Origin: Streptomyces litmocidini
Lineage (GTDB): Bacteria > Actinomycetota > Actinomycetes > Streptomycetales > Streptomycetaceae
Assembly (NCBI RefSeq): GCF_014649755.1
Contig: NZ_BMTQ01000003.1
Span: forward strand, 372,001-436,000
Direction of reading: 5' to 3'
DNA: 64,000 nucleotides
The notes below the pieces were generated by a model. It searched no databases. It was not told where the DNA came from and saw only the letters and a program-made list of their open reading frames with translations. Shown here piece after piece: positions 51,443 to 60,519 of this stretch (positions are counted from its first letter, which is position 1; every line of letters starts with the position of its first letter). Position numbers and translations under genes: made by a program.

Positions 51443-51844
51443 TCAGCGCACCGACGTGACCGGGATCACCGCGGCCGCGCCGAGCAACGTGATCAGGGCG
51501 GCCGTGACGTACGGCCCGTCGTAACCGATCGCGCCGACGAGCAGGGCGGCGAGGAACGGCGCGAGGATCTGCGGGAAGCGGCCGATGAAGACCCAGCGGA
51601 AGTCGGCCGACCTGAGGGTGTCGGTGAAGGCGGCCGACCGCCTTCCGGGCGGCACCGGTTCGGCCTTCGGCCGGCGTCGCTCGCGGACCACGGCGGTGAG
51701 GAGGACGGCCGCGCCGGCGATGACGGCGCCGAGCACGAGGTAGCCCACGGCGATGTCGCCGGGGACGGACAGGGCGGCGGTCGGAACGCCGGACTGCGGC
51801 TCCGACTCCGCCGGGCCGGCCGGGCGGACTTCGGATGCGTTCAT
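51443..51844 (-). pseudogene. remnant of an MFS transporter (central loop joined to last helices)
   Basis: A 133-residue open frame. It begins with a loop (ASEVRPAGPAESEPQSGVPTAALSVP), one helix (GDIAVGYLVLGAVIAGAAVLLTAVV) and RERRRPKAEP. Then the segment AAFTDTLRSADFRWVFIGRFPQIL, typical of the central cytoplasmic loop and TM7 of actinobacterial MFS permeases, runs directly into LAALLVGAIGYDGPYVTAALITLLGAAAVIPVTSVR, which looks like an MFS C-terminus. Helices 1-5 and 8-11 are missing. The frame is open with a good ribosome site (GAGGAG before the ATG). It may be a decayed gene or a new small membrane protein. Confidence 0.55.
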
Positions 51845-51914
51845 GTCGTTCTCCTCGGCCACGGCCCCTCGGGGGGCGGGTCGTGCGTGAGCGGGGACGT
51901 GCGGTGGTGCGGGG

Positions 51915-53306
51915 TCAGCTGTCGAAGCCGAGGCCGAAGCGGTCGAGGGTGCGGAGCCAGAGGTTGCGCCGCCCCTCGTTGAGGTCGGCGCGCGCCATGG
52001 ACCACCTGGTGATGTTGATGCCGATGGAGCGGACGGGCTCGGGCGGGAACGGCAGGGGCTTGCGGCGTACGAGTTCCAGGCCGGTGCGTTCGGTGGACTC
52101 GCCGGCCAGCAGGTCGAGCATCACCTCGGCGCCGAAGCGGGTGGCGCCGACACCGAGACCGGTGTAGCCGGCGGCGTGGGCGACCTTGCCGTGGTGACAC
52201 GTGTCAAAGAAAACGCAGAAGCGAGTGCTGGTGTCAATGGCCCCGCCCCAGGCGTGACTGAACCGAACCCCTTCCAGCTGCGGAAACGTTGTGAAGAAAT
52301 GTTCCGCGAGCTTCGCGTACGTCTCCGGCCTGCGGTCGTGCTCGGCGCGGACCGGGCCGCCGTGGTAGACGGCGTCGTAACCGCCCCAGAGGATGCGGTT
52401 GTCGGCGGAGAGCCGGACGTAGTGGAACTGGTTGGCGCAGTCCGCGAAGCCCTGGCGGCGCGTCCACCCGACGGAGGCGAGCTGCTCCTCGGTGAGCGGC
52501 TCGGTCATGAGCGCGTAGTCGTACACGGGGACGGTGTACGGGCGGTGGCGCCGGAGCAGCGACGGGTAGGCGTTGGTGGCGAGCGCGACGCGACGGGCGG
52601 TGATCCGGCCGTAGGGGGTGCCGACGGCGACGACGGCGCCGTGCTCGCCGAGGGAGGTCGCGGGGGTGTGTTCGTGGATGCGGACGCCGAGGTCGAGGCA
52701 GGCCTGCTTGAGTCCCCAGGCGAGCCGGGCCGGGTTGACCATGGCGACGTCGTCCTGGTTCCACAGGCCGCCGAGGAAGGTCGGGGAGTCGACCTCGGCG
52801 CGGACCTCCTCGGCGTCGAGGAGGAGGGGCTTGCCTCCGTAGCGGGCGGCGGCCCCGGCCTCCTCCGCGAGGCCGTCGAGCTGGTACCGCTCGGTGGCGA
52901 CGACGAGGGAACCGGTGCGCTCCCAGTCGCAGTCGATGCCGTAGCGCTCGATGGCGTCCTCGATGGCCTGGAGGTTCTCTCGGCCGAGGCGCTCCAGGAG
53001 GCCGATCTCCTCGGGCCAGCGCTGGAGGCCGTTCGCGAGGCCGTGGGTGAGGCTCGACTCGCAGAAGCCGCCGTTGCGGCCGGAGGCCGCGCCGCCGACC
53101 TCGTCGGCCTCGACCAGCACGACGTCGGCGGAGGGGTCGCGCTCCTTGGCGACGAGTGCGGTCCACAGGCCGGTGTAGCCGCCGCCGACCACGAGGAGGT
53201 CGCAGGTGGTGCCGCCGACGAGGGCGGGGGCGGGCTGCGGCCGGCGGGGGTCGTCGAGCCAGAACGGCGTGTGGTCGACATCCCGGAGCGCGCTGAGGTG
53301 GTCCAT
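51915..53306 (-). CDS. FAD-dependent amine oxidoreductase (DAO family, PuuB-like)
   Basis: A 463-residue flavoprotein. It has the FAD loop VVGGGYTGLWTALVAKERDP (about 39-58), EADEVGGAASGRNGGFCESSLTHG (covalent- or tight-FAD region of the DAO family), FRDxxTT-like TRFCVFFDTCHHGKVAHAAGYTGLGVG, and a C-terminal SIGINITRWSMARAD. This branch includes gamma-glutamylputrescine oxidase. The substrate is probably a secondary amine or N-substituted amino compound. A TetR operator lies 84 bp before the ATG. The MFS remnant follows on the same strand. Confidence 0.85.
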   Translation of the reverse strand: MDHLSALRDVDHTPFWLDDPRRPQPAPALVGGTTCDLLVVGGGYTGLWTALVAKERDPSADVVLVEADEVGGAASGRNGGFCESSLTHGLANGLQRWPEEIGLLERLGRENLQAIEDAIERYGIDCDWERTGSLVVATERYQLDGLAEEAGAAARYGGKPLLLDAEEVRAEVDSPTFLGGLWNQDDVAMVNPARLAWGLKQACLDLGVRIHEHTPATSLGEHGAVVAVGTPYGRITARRVALATNAYPSLLRRHRPYTVPVYDYALMTEPLTEEQLASVGWTRRQGFADCANQFHYVRLSADNRILWGGYDAVYHGGPVRAEHDRRPETYAKLAEHFFTTFPQLEGVRFSHAWGGAIDTSTRFCVFFDTCHHGKVAHAAGYTGLGVGATRFGAEVMLDLLAGESTERTGLELVRRKPLPFPPEPVRSIGINITRWSMARADLNEGRRNLWLRTLDRFGLGFDS

Positions 53307-53389
53307 GGGTGTTCCTTCGGGGTCGCGGAGGCGCCCGAGCGCGGGCGGCCTCCGAAGTGCCGCCATGAGACTCCGCCGTGAGGAACAAG

Positions 53390-53404
53390 GTCAATGGTGT
53401 TGAC
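53390..53404. promoter_or_regulatory. TetR-type operator before the FAD oxidoreductase
   Basis: GTCAATGGTGTTGAC, arms GTCAA/TTGAC. It is the exact reverse complement of the site at 54146-54160. Identity extends to 20 bp (53390-53409 against 54141-54160). It lies between the FAD gene start and the TetR stop. Confidence 0.8.
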
Positions 53405-53417
53405 GTAAGCGCCGACG

Positions 53418-54131
53418 TCAGCCTTCCGGGCTCGGCTCCGGCCGCAGCGCCGCCACCGCGGCGAGCATGAGTTCCAGGGCGAACGGATAGCCGCTGTCGC
53501 GCATGTCGGCGGCGAGCAGGGGGAGGGTCGCGGCGACGTTCGGGTGGGTCTCGGGCGACAGCCTGCCGTAGACCGCGTGCCAGACCTCCGCCTCCTTCTC
53601 CCGGGCGGCGGGCGGCAGGGCGAGCGCGGCGGCGTCCTGGGCCGCGAAGGCGAGGGCCTGGTCGACGAAGGCGTGGTAGATCCGCACGGCGAGGGGGTCC
53701 GGGAAGCCGGCCGAGCGCAGGACGCCGAGGATCCGCTCGACGGCCCGGGTCTCGTACGGCCGGCCGGTGGTGCGGTGGGCCGCGAGGGCGGCCGCCTGCG
53801 GGTAGGCCTGGTAGCAGCCGTGGATCCGGAGGCCCAGCTCGCGGAGGTCCGTCCGCCAGTCGCCGGTGGCCGCCCAACCCTCCTGCGCGCGGCCGATGAT
53901 CTCGTCGGCGACGGCGAGGAGCAGGGCGTCGGTGTTCCGGAAGTAGCGGTACAGGGCGGTGGGGTCGGCGCCGAGCGCGGCGCCCAGCCTCCGTACCGAC
54001 AGGGCCTCCGCTCCGTGCTGGGCGATCAGGCGCAGCGCGGTCTCGACGATGAGCCGCTCCGAGAGGACGGCGCCCTGCTTGGTGGGGCGCCGGCGCTGCC
54101 GCCTGCCCTCGGGGACCACGCGTTCGGACAT
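53418..54131 (-). CDS. TetR-family regulator
   Basis: A 237-residue TetR protein. The HTH (LSERLIVETALRLIAQHGAEALSVRRLGAALGADPTALYRYFRNTDALLLAVADEIIG) precedes a ligand-binding domain similar to the TetR_C tetracycline-repressor-like type. It sits between the FAD oxidoreductase (same strand, downstream) and the amidohydrolase (divergent). The duplicated palindrome before each of them and before itself suggests it represses all three. The inducer is probably the amine or amide substrate of these enzymes. Some upstream residues (RRQRRRPTK) form a basic arm. Confidence 0.88.
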   Translation of the reverse strand: MSERVVPEGRRQRRRPTKQGAVLSERLIVETALRLIAQHGAEALSVRRLGAALGADPTALYRYFRNTDALLLAVADEIIGRAQEGWAATGDWRTDLRELGLRIHGCYQAYPQAAALAAHRTTGRPYETRAVERILGVLRSAGFPDPLAVRIYHAFVDQALAFAAQDAAALALPPAAREKEAEVWHAVYGRLSPETHPNVAATLPLLAADMRDSGYPFALELMLAAVAALRPEPSPEG

Positions 54132-54143
54132 GGCCGGAACCTT

Positions 54144-54162
54144 ACGTCAACACCATTGACGT
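54144..54162. promoter_or_regulatory. TetR-type operator between tetR and the amidohydrolase
   Basis: ACGTCAACACCATTGACGT: palindromic arms ACGTCAA/TTGACGT around CACCA. It lies 12 bp before the tetR start and 61 bp before the amidohydrolase start, suited to block both divergent promoters. Confidence 0.85.
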
Positions 54163-54223
54163 GTAAACGGCCCGCCCGCTTGCATGGCGCCCACCAACCG
54201 ACACCACATGTTCTGGAGCGCCC

Positions 54224-55858
54224 ATGCCCACGGCCGATCTGGTCTTCACCAACGGGCCCGTCTTCACGGCGGACCCGGCCCGCACCCGGGCGACCTCGCT
54301 CGCCGTCGTCGGCGAGCGGATCGCGGCGGTCGGCCACGACGAGGTGCGGGACCTCGTCGGGCCCGGCACGGAGGTCGTCGACCTGACGGGGAAGCTGCTG
54401 CTCCCCGGCTTCCAGGACGCCCACGTCCACGCCGTCTCCGGCGGCAAGGAGCTGGCCGAGTGCGACCTCACCGGCACGGTCGGCGTCGCCGACTACCTGA
54501 CGCGGGTCAGGGAGTACGCCGACGCCCATCCGGAGCGCCCCTGGATCACCGGCGGCGGCTGGTCGATGGAGAGCTTCGAGGGCGGACTGCCCACCCGGCA
54601 GCTGCTCGACTCCGTCGTTCCCGACCGGCCGGTCCTGCTGTCGAACCGGGACCACCACGGCGCCTGGGCCAACTCCCGCGCCCTCGAACTCGCGGGGCTC
54701 ACCGCCGCCACCCCCGATCCCGCCGACGGGCGGATCGAGCGGGAGGCGGACGGCTCCCCCAGCGGCATGCTCCAGGAGGGCGCGATCGGGCTCGTCGCCG
54801 GACTGGTGCCGGCGGCCACCGCCGAGGACCGCCTCGCCGGTCTGCTGCGCGCCCAGAAGCTGCTGCACTCGCTGGGCATCACGGCCTGGCAGGACGCGCT
54901 GCTCGGCTCCTTCGGCGGGATGACCGACCCCTCGGAGGCGTATCTGACGGCCGCCGGCGACGGTTCGCTGACCGCCCGGGTGACCGGGGCGCTCTGGTGG
55001 GACCGGGAGCGGGGCTCCGAGCAGATCCCCGAACTGGTCGCCCGCCGCGAGAAGTTCAGCCTCGGACGGTTCCGGGCCGGCTCGGTGAAGATCATGCAGG
55101 ACGGCATCGCGGAGAACTTCACCGCCGCCATGACCGCCCCGTACCTGGACGGCTGCGGCTGCGCCACCGCCAACAGCGGACTGAGCTTCGTGGATCCGGA
55201 GGCGCTGCGCGGGTACGTGACCGAGCTCGACGCCCTCGACTTCCAGGTCCACTTCCACGCCCTGGGCGACCGGGCCGTGCGCGAGGCCCTGGACGCGCTG
55301 GAGGCCGCGATCGCCGCGAACGGGCGGCGCGGCAACCGGCACCACCTCGCGCACCTCCAGGTCGTCCACCCCGACGACCTGGCCCGGTTCGCGGCGCTCG
55401 GCGCCATCGCCAACATCCAGCCGCTGTGGGCGGCGCACGAGCCGCAGATGGACGAGCTGACCATCCCGTTCCTGGGCCCCGAACGCGCCGCCTGGCAGTA
55501 CCCGTTCGGCGATCTGGTGCGGGCCGGGGCCACCCTCGCGGCCGGCAGCGACTGGCCGGTCAGCAGCCCGGACCCGATCGCGGGCATCCACGTCGCCGTC
55601 AACCGCCGCGAGCCCGGGGCCGCCGACGACCGGGTCTTCTACGCCGAGCAGCGCCTCGACCTCCCCACGGCGCTCGCCGCCTACACGGCGGGCACCGCGC
55701 ACGTGAACGGCCTCGACGACACCGGCAGCCTGCGCCCCGGCCACCTCGCCGACCTGGTCGTCCTGGACCGGGACGTCCTCACCGGGCCGCCGGAGGAGAT
55801 CGCCGAGGCCCGGGTGGAGCGGACGTACGTCGGCGGACGGCTGGTCCACTCGGTCTGA
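54224..55858 (+). CDS. YtcJ-type amidohydrolase
   Basis: A 544-residue metal-dependent hydrolase of the Amidohydro_3 group. It has an N-terminal beta-sandwich with LLLPGFQDAHVHAVSGG (HxH metal site), WITGGGWSMESFEGG, NRDHHGAWANSRALELAG, VKIMQDGIAENFTAAMTAPY (metal-bridging Lys), VHFHALGDRAVREALDA and AAGSDWPVSSPDPIAGI (catalytic Asp). Relatives include N-substituted formamide deformylase. The pairing with an amine oxidase under one TetR suggests breakdown of an N-substituted amide to an amine and then to an aldehyde. The upstream ribosome site is weak (GGAGCGCCC). Confidence 0.85.
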   Translation: MPTADLVFTNGPVFTADPARTRATSLAVVGERIAAVGHDEVRDLVGPGTEVVDLTGKLLLPGFQDAHVHAVSGGKELAECDLTGTVGVADYLTRVREYADAHPERPWITGGGWSMESFEGGLPTRQLLDSVVPDRPVLLSNRDHHGAWANSRALELAGLTAATPDPADGRIEREADGSPSGMLQEGAIGLVAGLVPAATAEDRLAGLLRAQKLLHSLGITAWQDALLGSFGGMTDPSEAYLTAAGDGSLTARVTGALWWDRERGSEQIPELVARREKFSLGRFRAGSVKIMQDGIAENFTAAMTAPYLDGCGCATANSGLSFVDPEALRGYVTELDALDFQVHFHALGDRAVREALDALEAAIAANGRRGNRHHLAHLQVVHPDDLARFAALGAIANIQPLWAAHEPQMDELTIPFLGPERAAWQYPFGDLVRAGATLAAGSDWPVSSPDPIAGIHVAVNRREPGAADDRVFYAEQRLDLPTALAAYTAGTAHVNGLDDTGSLRPGHLADLVVLDRDVLTGPPEEIAEARVERTYVGGRLVHSV

Positions 55859-55867
55859 CCGGCGGCT

Positions 55868-56923
55868 CTACCTCCGGGGCCTCACCGAGGACGCCCGGAC
55901 GTCCAGCCGCGTCGGCACGAGCGTCCCGGCGGGTTCCCGTCGGCCGTGTTCCAGCACCGCGACGAGGTGTTCGACGCCTGCCTCCGCGACCGCCTCGGGC
56001 CGCAGGCTCAGCGTGCTGACCGGAGGGTCGGTGTGGAGGGCCGTGGCGTCCTCGCTGACCAGGACGACCAGCAGGTCGTCCGGGACCCCGTAGCCGTGAC
56101 GGCGCGCCGCCTCCAGGACGAGGGGCGGGCTCGCCTCGGCCACGACCAGGAGGGCGTCGGGGCGCTCCGGCCCGTCGGCGGTCAGGGCGGTCTCGACGCC
56201 GCGCACCACCGGTCCGTTGCCGGCCTCCCCGACGCGCACCGTCCGTTCCGGCAGGCCGTGGGCGGCGCACCACTCCCGGTGGGCGGCGGACACCTCCGTG
56301 TGGAAGCGGGTGGTGCTGTCCGGCACGACGAGGACGGGCCGCCGGGCCCCCTGCTCCCGGAGGTGGTCGAGGGCCTCGCGGACGGCGCCGCCCGCGTCGA
56401 CGTCCACCCAGTAGGCCCCCGGCGTCCCCTCGACGGAACGGTCCGTGAAGACGGGGACGCCGGCGGCGAGCAGGCCCTCGACGACCGGGTCGTCGGCGAC
56501 GGGGTCGGCGACGACCACCGCGTCGAGGGACAGGTCGGCCCACTCGCTCTGCAGCGAGCCGGCGGGCAGCAGCACCACGGCGTAGCCGCGGCGCAGCGCG
56601 GTGGCCGCGGTGGCGCCGGTCAGCCGGGCGAAGTACGGCGACTCGAGGAAGGTCCAGGGGGTGGCGGCGAACTCGCCGACCACGTATCCGATCAGCCTGG
56701 CCCGCCCCGCGCGCAGATGGCGCGCGGTGGCGTTGGGCCGGTAGCCCATTCTGCGCGCGGTCTCGCGGGCCCTCTCCCGTACCTCGGGGGAGAGTCTGCC
56801 GGTGCCGTTGAGCGCCGCGGAGACGGTCGTCTTGGACAGGCCCGCCTCGCGGGCCACGTCGACGAGGCGAACGCGCGGGGTGGGCGGCGAGGGCTGCCCG
56901 CCGTGCCGTGAAGCTTCGGTCAT
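55868..56923 (-). CDS. LacI-family regulator of the adjacent Dpp-type importer
   Basis: A 351-residue LacI protein with HTH VRLVDVAREAGLSKTTVSAALNGTGRLSPEVRERARETARRMGYRPNATARHL. The effector domain is divergent in its core. The start is the ATG at 56923, with no strong ribosome site. Upstream ATGs would add an unconserved leader. It faces the ABC operon over a 142-bp gap with a perfect 18-bp palindrome. LacI control of a peptide-type importer hints that the cargo is a sugar oligomer. It ends 9 bp from the amidohydrolase stop (convergent). Confidence 0.87.
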   Translation of the reverse strand: MTEASRHGGQPSPPTPRVRLVDVAREAGLSKTTVSAALNGTGRLSPEVRERARETARRMGYRPNATARHLRAGRARLIGYVVGEFAATPWTFLESPYFARLTGATAATALRRGYAVVLLPAGSLQSEWADLSLDAVVVADPVADDPVVEGLLAAGVPVFTDRSVEGTPGAYWVDVDAGGAVREALDHLREQGARRPVLVVPDSTTRFHTEVSAAHREWCAAHGLPERTVRVGEAGNGPVVRGVETALTADGPERPDALLVVAEASPPLVLEAARRHGYGVPDDLLVVLVSEDATALHTDPPVSTLSLRPEAVAEAGVEHLVAVLEHGRREPAGTLVPTRLDVRASSVRPRR

Positions 56924-56989
56924 GGGGGTGATGCTGCCACCCTCGCGACCTCTGCAAAACCGTTCCCGCAAAGTCGTCTGCAGGTCTTG

Positions 56990-57007
56990 TGCGGGAACGT
57001 TCCCGCA
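56990..57007. promoter_or_regulatory. LacI operator between lacI and the ABC operon
   Basis: TGCGGGAACGTTCCCGCA is a perfect 18-bp palindrome centred 68 bp before the ABC receptor start. A second, degenerate copy (TGCAAAACCGTTCCCGCA, 56953-56970) retains one intact arm and lies 30 bp before the lacI start. The spacing between their centres is 37 bp. Confidence 0.88.
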
Positions 57008-57065
57008 CCAATACTCGCTCCATCCCCCCGAGCCCGTCACTACACCCGTAAAGGGGTGGGTCCCC

Positions 57066-58703
57066 ATGCGCATGCCCAGAGCCATCGCGCTTCTCGTCTG
57101 TACCGCCGCGATAGCGGCCACCACCGCCGGCTGCTCCGGCGCCACGAAGCCGCCCGTGGCCGGCGGCGGCACTCACTTCAAGGTCACCCCGACCTCCCCG
57201 CCCGCGCAGGGCCCGCTGAACTCCTTCACCTGGTCCCTGTACGCCGAGCCGTACACCCTCGACTACGCCCTCGCGTACGACTACCCGCCGAACACCGTCC
57301 TCGCCAACGTCTGCGAGCAGCTGCTGCGGGTCACGCCCGACATGAAGATCGTCCCCGGCCTCGCCGTGAAGTGGTCCCAGCCGGACCCGCGCACCCTCGT
57401 CTACACCCTGCGCCCGGGGGTGAAGTTCCACGACGGCACCACCCTGACCGCCGACGACGTCGTCGCCTCCCTCAAGCGCCAGATGGATCCGAAGACCGGA
57501 TCCCCGTGGGGCTCCTCCTTCAAGACCGTCGACTCCATCGAGAAGACCGGCCCCCTGGAGGTGACCATCCGCCTCGGCAAGGCCGACGTCCTCTTCCACG
57601 AGATGATGGCCGCCTCCCCCGGCACCGTCGTCAGCGCCGCCTCACTGGCGAAGCAGGGCAAGGACTACGGCACCCCCAGGGGGAAGCTGAACTGCACCGG
57701 TCCGTACGCCCTCGACAGCTGGGTCCAGGGCGACAGCATCACCCTCAGGAAGAACGCGGCCTACTGGGACAAGACGCTCTCCCCCAAGTCCGACAAGGTG
57801 AAGTTCACCTTCGTCGAGGACGCCGCGGCCCGCTCCAACGCCTTCCTGTCCGGCACCGCCGACGGCGGCTACATGGTCCCGTCCTCCTCCTTCGCCCAGC
57901 TCGGCGCGAGCAGCAGGGGCACGCTCCTCTTCGGCCCCAACACCGCCGCCGCGAACCTCGCGGTCCTCGACTTCCACGGCACGCTCTCCAACCTCAAGGT
58001 CCGCAAGGCCCTGTCGATGGCCCTCGACCGGAAGAACATCGTCAAGGCCGCGGCCGGCGGCGTCGGCGTCCCCGCCAAGGCCCCCGCCGCGCGCGGCGCC
58101 TGGGCGCTGGCCCCGGACAGGACGGCGGAGCTCTTCGACACGCTGCCCGAACCCGCGTACGACGTCGAGGGCGCGAAGAAGCTCGTCGAGGAGGCCCACG
58201 CGAAGGGCCGCAGGGTCACCGTCGCCACCAGCAGCATGGCGCCCGAGATCAGCGTCGTCGCCAACGCCGTCCAGGCCGCGGGCCGACAGATCGGGCTCGA
58301 CGTCGTGCTGAAGCCGGTCTCGCCCGACGCGTACAGCAGCATCTTCGTCGACCCGGACGCGCGCGAGGGCCTCGACCTCGTCATCACCAACGGCTACGAC
58401 AACACGCCCGACCCGCTGGAGTTCTACCAGTACCTGCGCACCGGCGACTTCGGGAACTACGGCCGCTGGTCGAACGCCGAGTTCGACGTCGCCTTCGACC
58501 GGGCGAACTCCGAGCCGGACCCGGTCAAGCGCGCCGGACTCACCGCCAGGCTCCAGAAGATCGCGCTCGACGAGCTGCCGGTCATCCCCGTCTACGAGGC
58601 GCCCTACTCGGTCTTCCTCGGCAAGCGGATCACCGGCGCGCCGACCGGCATCGCCCAGCTCTACTTCCCGTGGGCCGCGACGATCGGGGCCTCCAAGCGA
58701 TGA
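57066..58703 (+). CDS. Dpp/Opp-type ABC transporter substrate-binding lipoprotein
   Basis: A 545-residue family 5 solute-binding protein. The signal peptide MRMPRAIALLVCTAAIAATTAGC has lipobox Cys23. The mature part has TLDYALAYDYPPNTVLANVCEQLL, VKFHDGTTLTADDVVASLKRQMDP, GKLNCTGPYAL and VRKALSMALDRKNI, all classic for the family. These receptors bind peptides, nickel, or in many bacteria oligosaccharides. Given the LacI regulator a sugar ligand is plausible. AAAGGGGTGG is before the ATG. The next gene overlaps by four bases. Confidence 0.9.
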   Translation: MRMPRAIALLVCTAAIAATTAGCSGATKPPVAGGGTHFKVTPTSPPAQGPLNSFTWSLYAEPYTLDYALAYDYPPNTVLANVCEQLLRVTPDMKIVPGLAVKWSQPDPRTLVYTLRPGVKFHDGTTLTADDVVASLKRQMDPKTGSPWGSSFKTVDSIEKTGPLEVTIRLGKADVLFHEMMAASPGTVVSAASLAKQGKDYGTPRGKLNCTGPYALDSWVQGDSITLRKNAAYWDKTLSPKSDKVKFTFVEDAAARSNAFLSGTADGGYMVPSSSFAQLGASSRGTLLFGPNTAAANLAVLDFHGTLSNLKVRKALSMALDRKNIVKAAAGGVGVPAKAPAARGAWALAPDRTAELFDTLPEPAYDVEGAKKLVEEAHAKGRRVTVATSSMAPEISVVANAVQAAGRQIGLDVVLKPVSPDAYSSIFVDPDAREGLDLVITNGYDNTPDPLEFYQYLRTGDFGNYGRWSNAEFDVAFDRANSEPDPVKRAGLTARLQKIALDELPVIPVYEAPYSVFLGKRITGAPTGIAQLYFPWAATIGASKR

Positions 58704-59653
58704 CGCGCTACCTCGTCGGACGGCTCCTCGGCCTGGTGGCGGTGCTGTTCGTGACCTCCCTCGTGGTCTTCGGCTCCGTCCACCTGGCCCCCGGCGACCC
58801 GGTGTCGTTCCTGCTGCACGGCCGCCCCGCGACCCCCTCGGCCGTGGCGGCCCTGCGGGCGGAGCACCACCTCGACGACCCGCTGGTCGCCCAGTACGCG
58901 AAGTGGCTCGGGTCCGTGCTGAGCGGCGACTTCGGCCGCTCGACCCAGTACCACCAGGACGTGGCCTCTCTGATCGGTTCGCGCCTCACCGGCACCGCCC
59001 TGCTCGTCGGCTGCGCCGCCGTGCTCGTCGCGGTGCTCGGGGTGGCCGCCGGCATCCTCGCCGCCCTGCGCCCCGGCCTCCCGGACCGGGTGGTGCTCAT
59101 CGGCACCGGCGTCGCCACCGCCACGCCCTCGTTCGTGACGGCCATCGCGCTCGTCTCGCTCTTCTCCGTCCGGCTCGGCTGGTTCCCGGGGCCGGGCGGC
59201 GGCACCCCGGCGGGCCTCTCCGAGCGGCTGTACCAGCTGACGCTGCCGTCCGTCGCCCTGGCGCTGTCCTTCGCGGGGCTCCTCGCCCGGGTGACCCGCT
59301 CGGCGATGCTCGACGAACTGGGGCGCGAGCACGTCGAGGTGGCGCGGGCCCGGGGCGTCGCGGGCCGGTCCGTGGTCCGCCGGCACGTGCTGCGCAACGC
59401 GCTCGGGCCCGTCGTCACCGTCGGCGGCACGATGCTCGCCGGCCTCCTCATCAGCACCTCGATCGTCGAGACCGCCTTCGACGTCCCCGGGCTCGGCTCG
59501 CTGCTCGTGCAGTCCGTCACCGCGAAGGACTTCGCGGTCGTGCAGGCGATCACGCTGCTCAGCGTCGCGGCCTTCGTCCTCGTCAACCTCGTCGTCGACC
59601 TGCTCGCCCCGCTCATCGACCCCCGTCTCTCCCTCGGGGAAGGCTCCTCATGA
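58700..59653 (+). CDS. Dpp/Opp-type ABC permease, DppB-like
   Basis: A 317-residue permease. MTRYLVGRLLGLVAVLFVTSLVVFGSVHLAPGDPV is the standard DppB first helix and loop. Six helices are present, and the EAA loop reads EVARARGVAGRSVVRRHVLRNALGPVVT. The ATG overlaps the receptor stop (ATGA) and the end overlaps dppC by four bases. The product pairs with the next gene's product to form the channel. Confidence 0.92.
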   Translation: MTRYLVGRLLGLVAVLFVTSLVVFGSVHLAPGDPVSFLLHGRPATPSAVAALRAEHHLDDPLVAQYAKWLGSVLSGDFGRSTQYHQDVASLIGSRLTGTALLVGCAAVLVAVLGVAAGILAALRPGLPDRVVLIGTGVATATPSFVTAIALVSLFSVRLGWFPGPGGGTPAGLSERLYQLTLPSVALALSFAGLLARVTRSAMLDELGREHVEVARARGVAGRSVVRRHVLRNALGPVVTVGGTMLAGLLISTSIVETAFDVPGLGSLLVQSVTAKDFAVVQAITLLSVAAFVLVNLVVDLLAPLIDPRLSLGEGSS

Positions 59654-60519
59654 CCTCCACCACCTCCGCGGTGCCGTACCGCAGGCCCGGGCTGCGCGCC
59701 CTGCGCCCCTTCGGCCAGGGGCCGCTCTTCGCGGTCTCGGTCGCGGTGCTCGCCGCGCTCGTCCTGGTCGCCCTCCTCGCGCCCGTCCTCACCCCGTACG
59801 ACCCCGAGTCGCTCGACCTGTCGGCGAGTCTCGTCGGCACCACCGGCGACCATCTGCTCGGCACGGACCAGTCGGGGCGGGACGTCCTGTCCCGGCTGCT
59901 CACCGGCGCCCGCACCGGGCTGCTCGGGCCGCTGCTCGTCGTCGGCGTCTCCACCCTGCTCGGCACCCTCCTCGGCGTGGTGGCGGCCTGGCGCGGCGGC
60001 TGGGTGGACACGCTGCTCTCCCGGTCCATGGACCTCGTCTTCTCGATCCCCGGCCTGCTGCTCGCGATCCTGCTCGTGTCGGTCGTCGGCGAGGGACTCA
60101 CCGCGCCCGTGATCGCCATGTCCGTCGCCTACACCCCGTACGTGGGCCGGCTGGTCCGGGGCATCGCGCGGCAGGAGAAGGCCCGGCCGTACATCGAGGC
60201 GTACCGGGTGCAGGGCTGGTCCGGCTGGACCGTCTGCGTGCGCCACCTGCTGCCCAACGTCGCGCCGACGGTCTTCGCCCAGTCCGCGATGAACTTCGGG
60301 TACGCCCTGATGGACCTGGCGGCCCTGTCGTTCCTCGGCTTCGGGGTGCAGCCGCCGGCCGCCGACTGGGGCGCCATGATCAACGAGGGGCAGGCGGCCG
60401 TCCTGCAGGGGGCCATGCTGCCGGCCCTCGCGCCCTCCGCGTGCATCGTGCTCGCCGTGGTGGCGTTCGGCATCGTCGGCGAGGGGCTCGCCGACCGGAT
60501 CGCGAAGCGGGAACGGTGA
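59650..60519 (+). CDS. Dpp/Opp-type ABC permease, DppC-like
   Basis: A 289-residue permease. The N-terminal cytoplasmic tail and first helix are followed by LLGTDQSGRDVLSRLLTGARTGLLG, the DppC hallmark. The EAA-type loop reads EAYRVQGWSGWTVCVRHLLPNVAPTV, and FLGFGVQPPAADWGAMINEG also fits DppC. The ATG overlaps the dppB stop. GGAAGG lies in the upstream end. Confidence 0.93.
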   Translation: MTSTTSAVPYRRPGLRALRPFGQGPLFAVSVAVLAALVLVALLAPVLTPYDPESLDLSASLVGTTGDHLLGTDQSGRDVLSRLLTGARTGLLGPLLVVGVSTLLGTLLGVVAAWRGGWVDTLLSRSMDLVFSIPGLLLAILLVSVVGEGLTAPVIAMSVAYTPYVGRLVRGIARQEKARPYIEAYRVQGWSGWTVCVRHLLPNVAPTVFAQSAMNFGYALMDLAALSFLGFGVQPPAADWGAMINEGQAAVLQGAMLPALAPSACIVLAVVAFGIVGEGLADRIAKRER

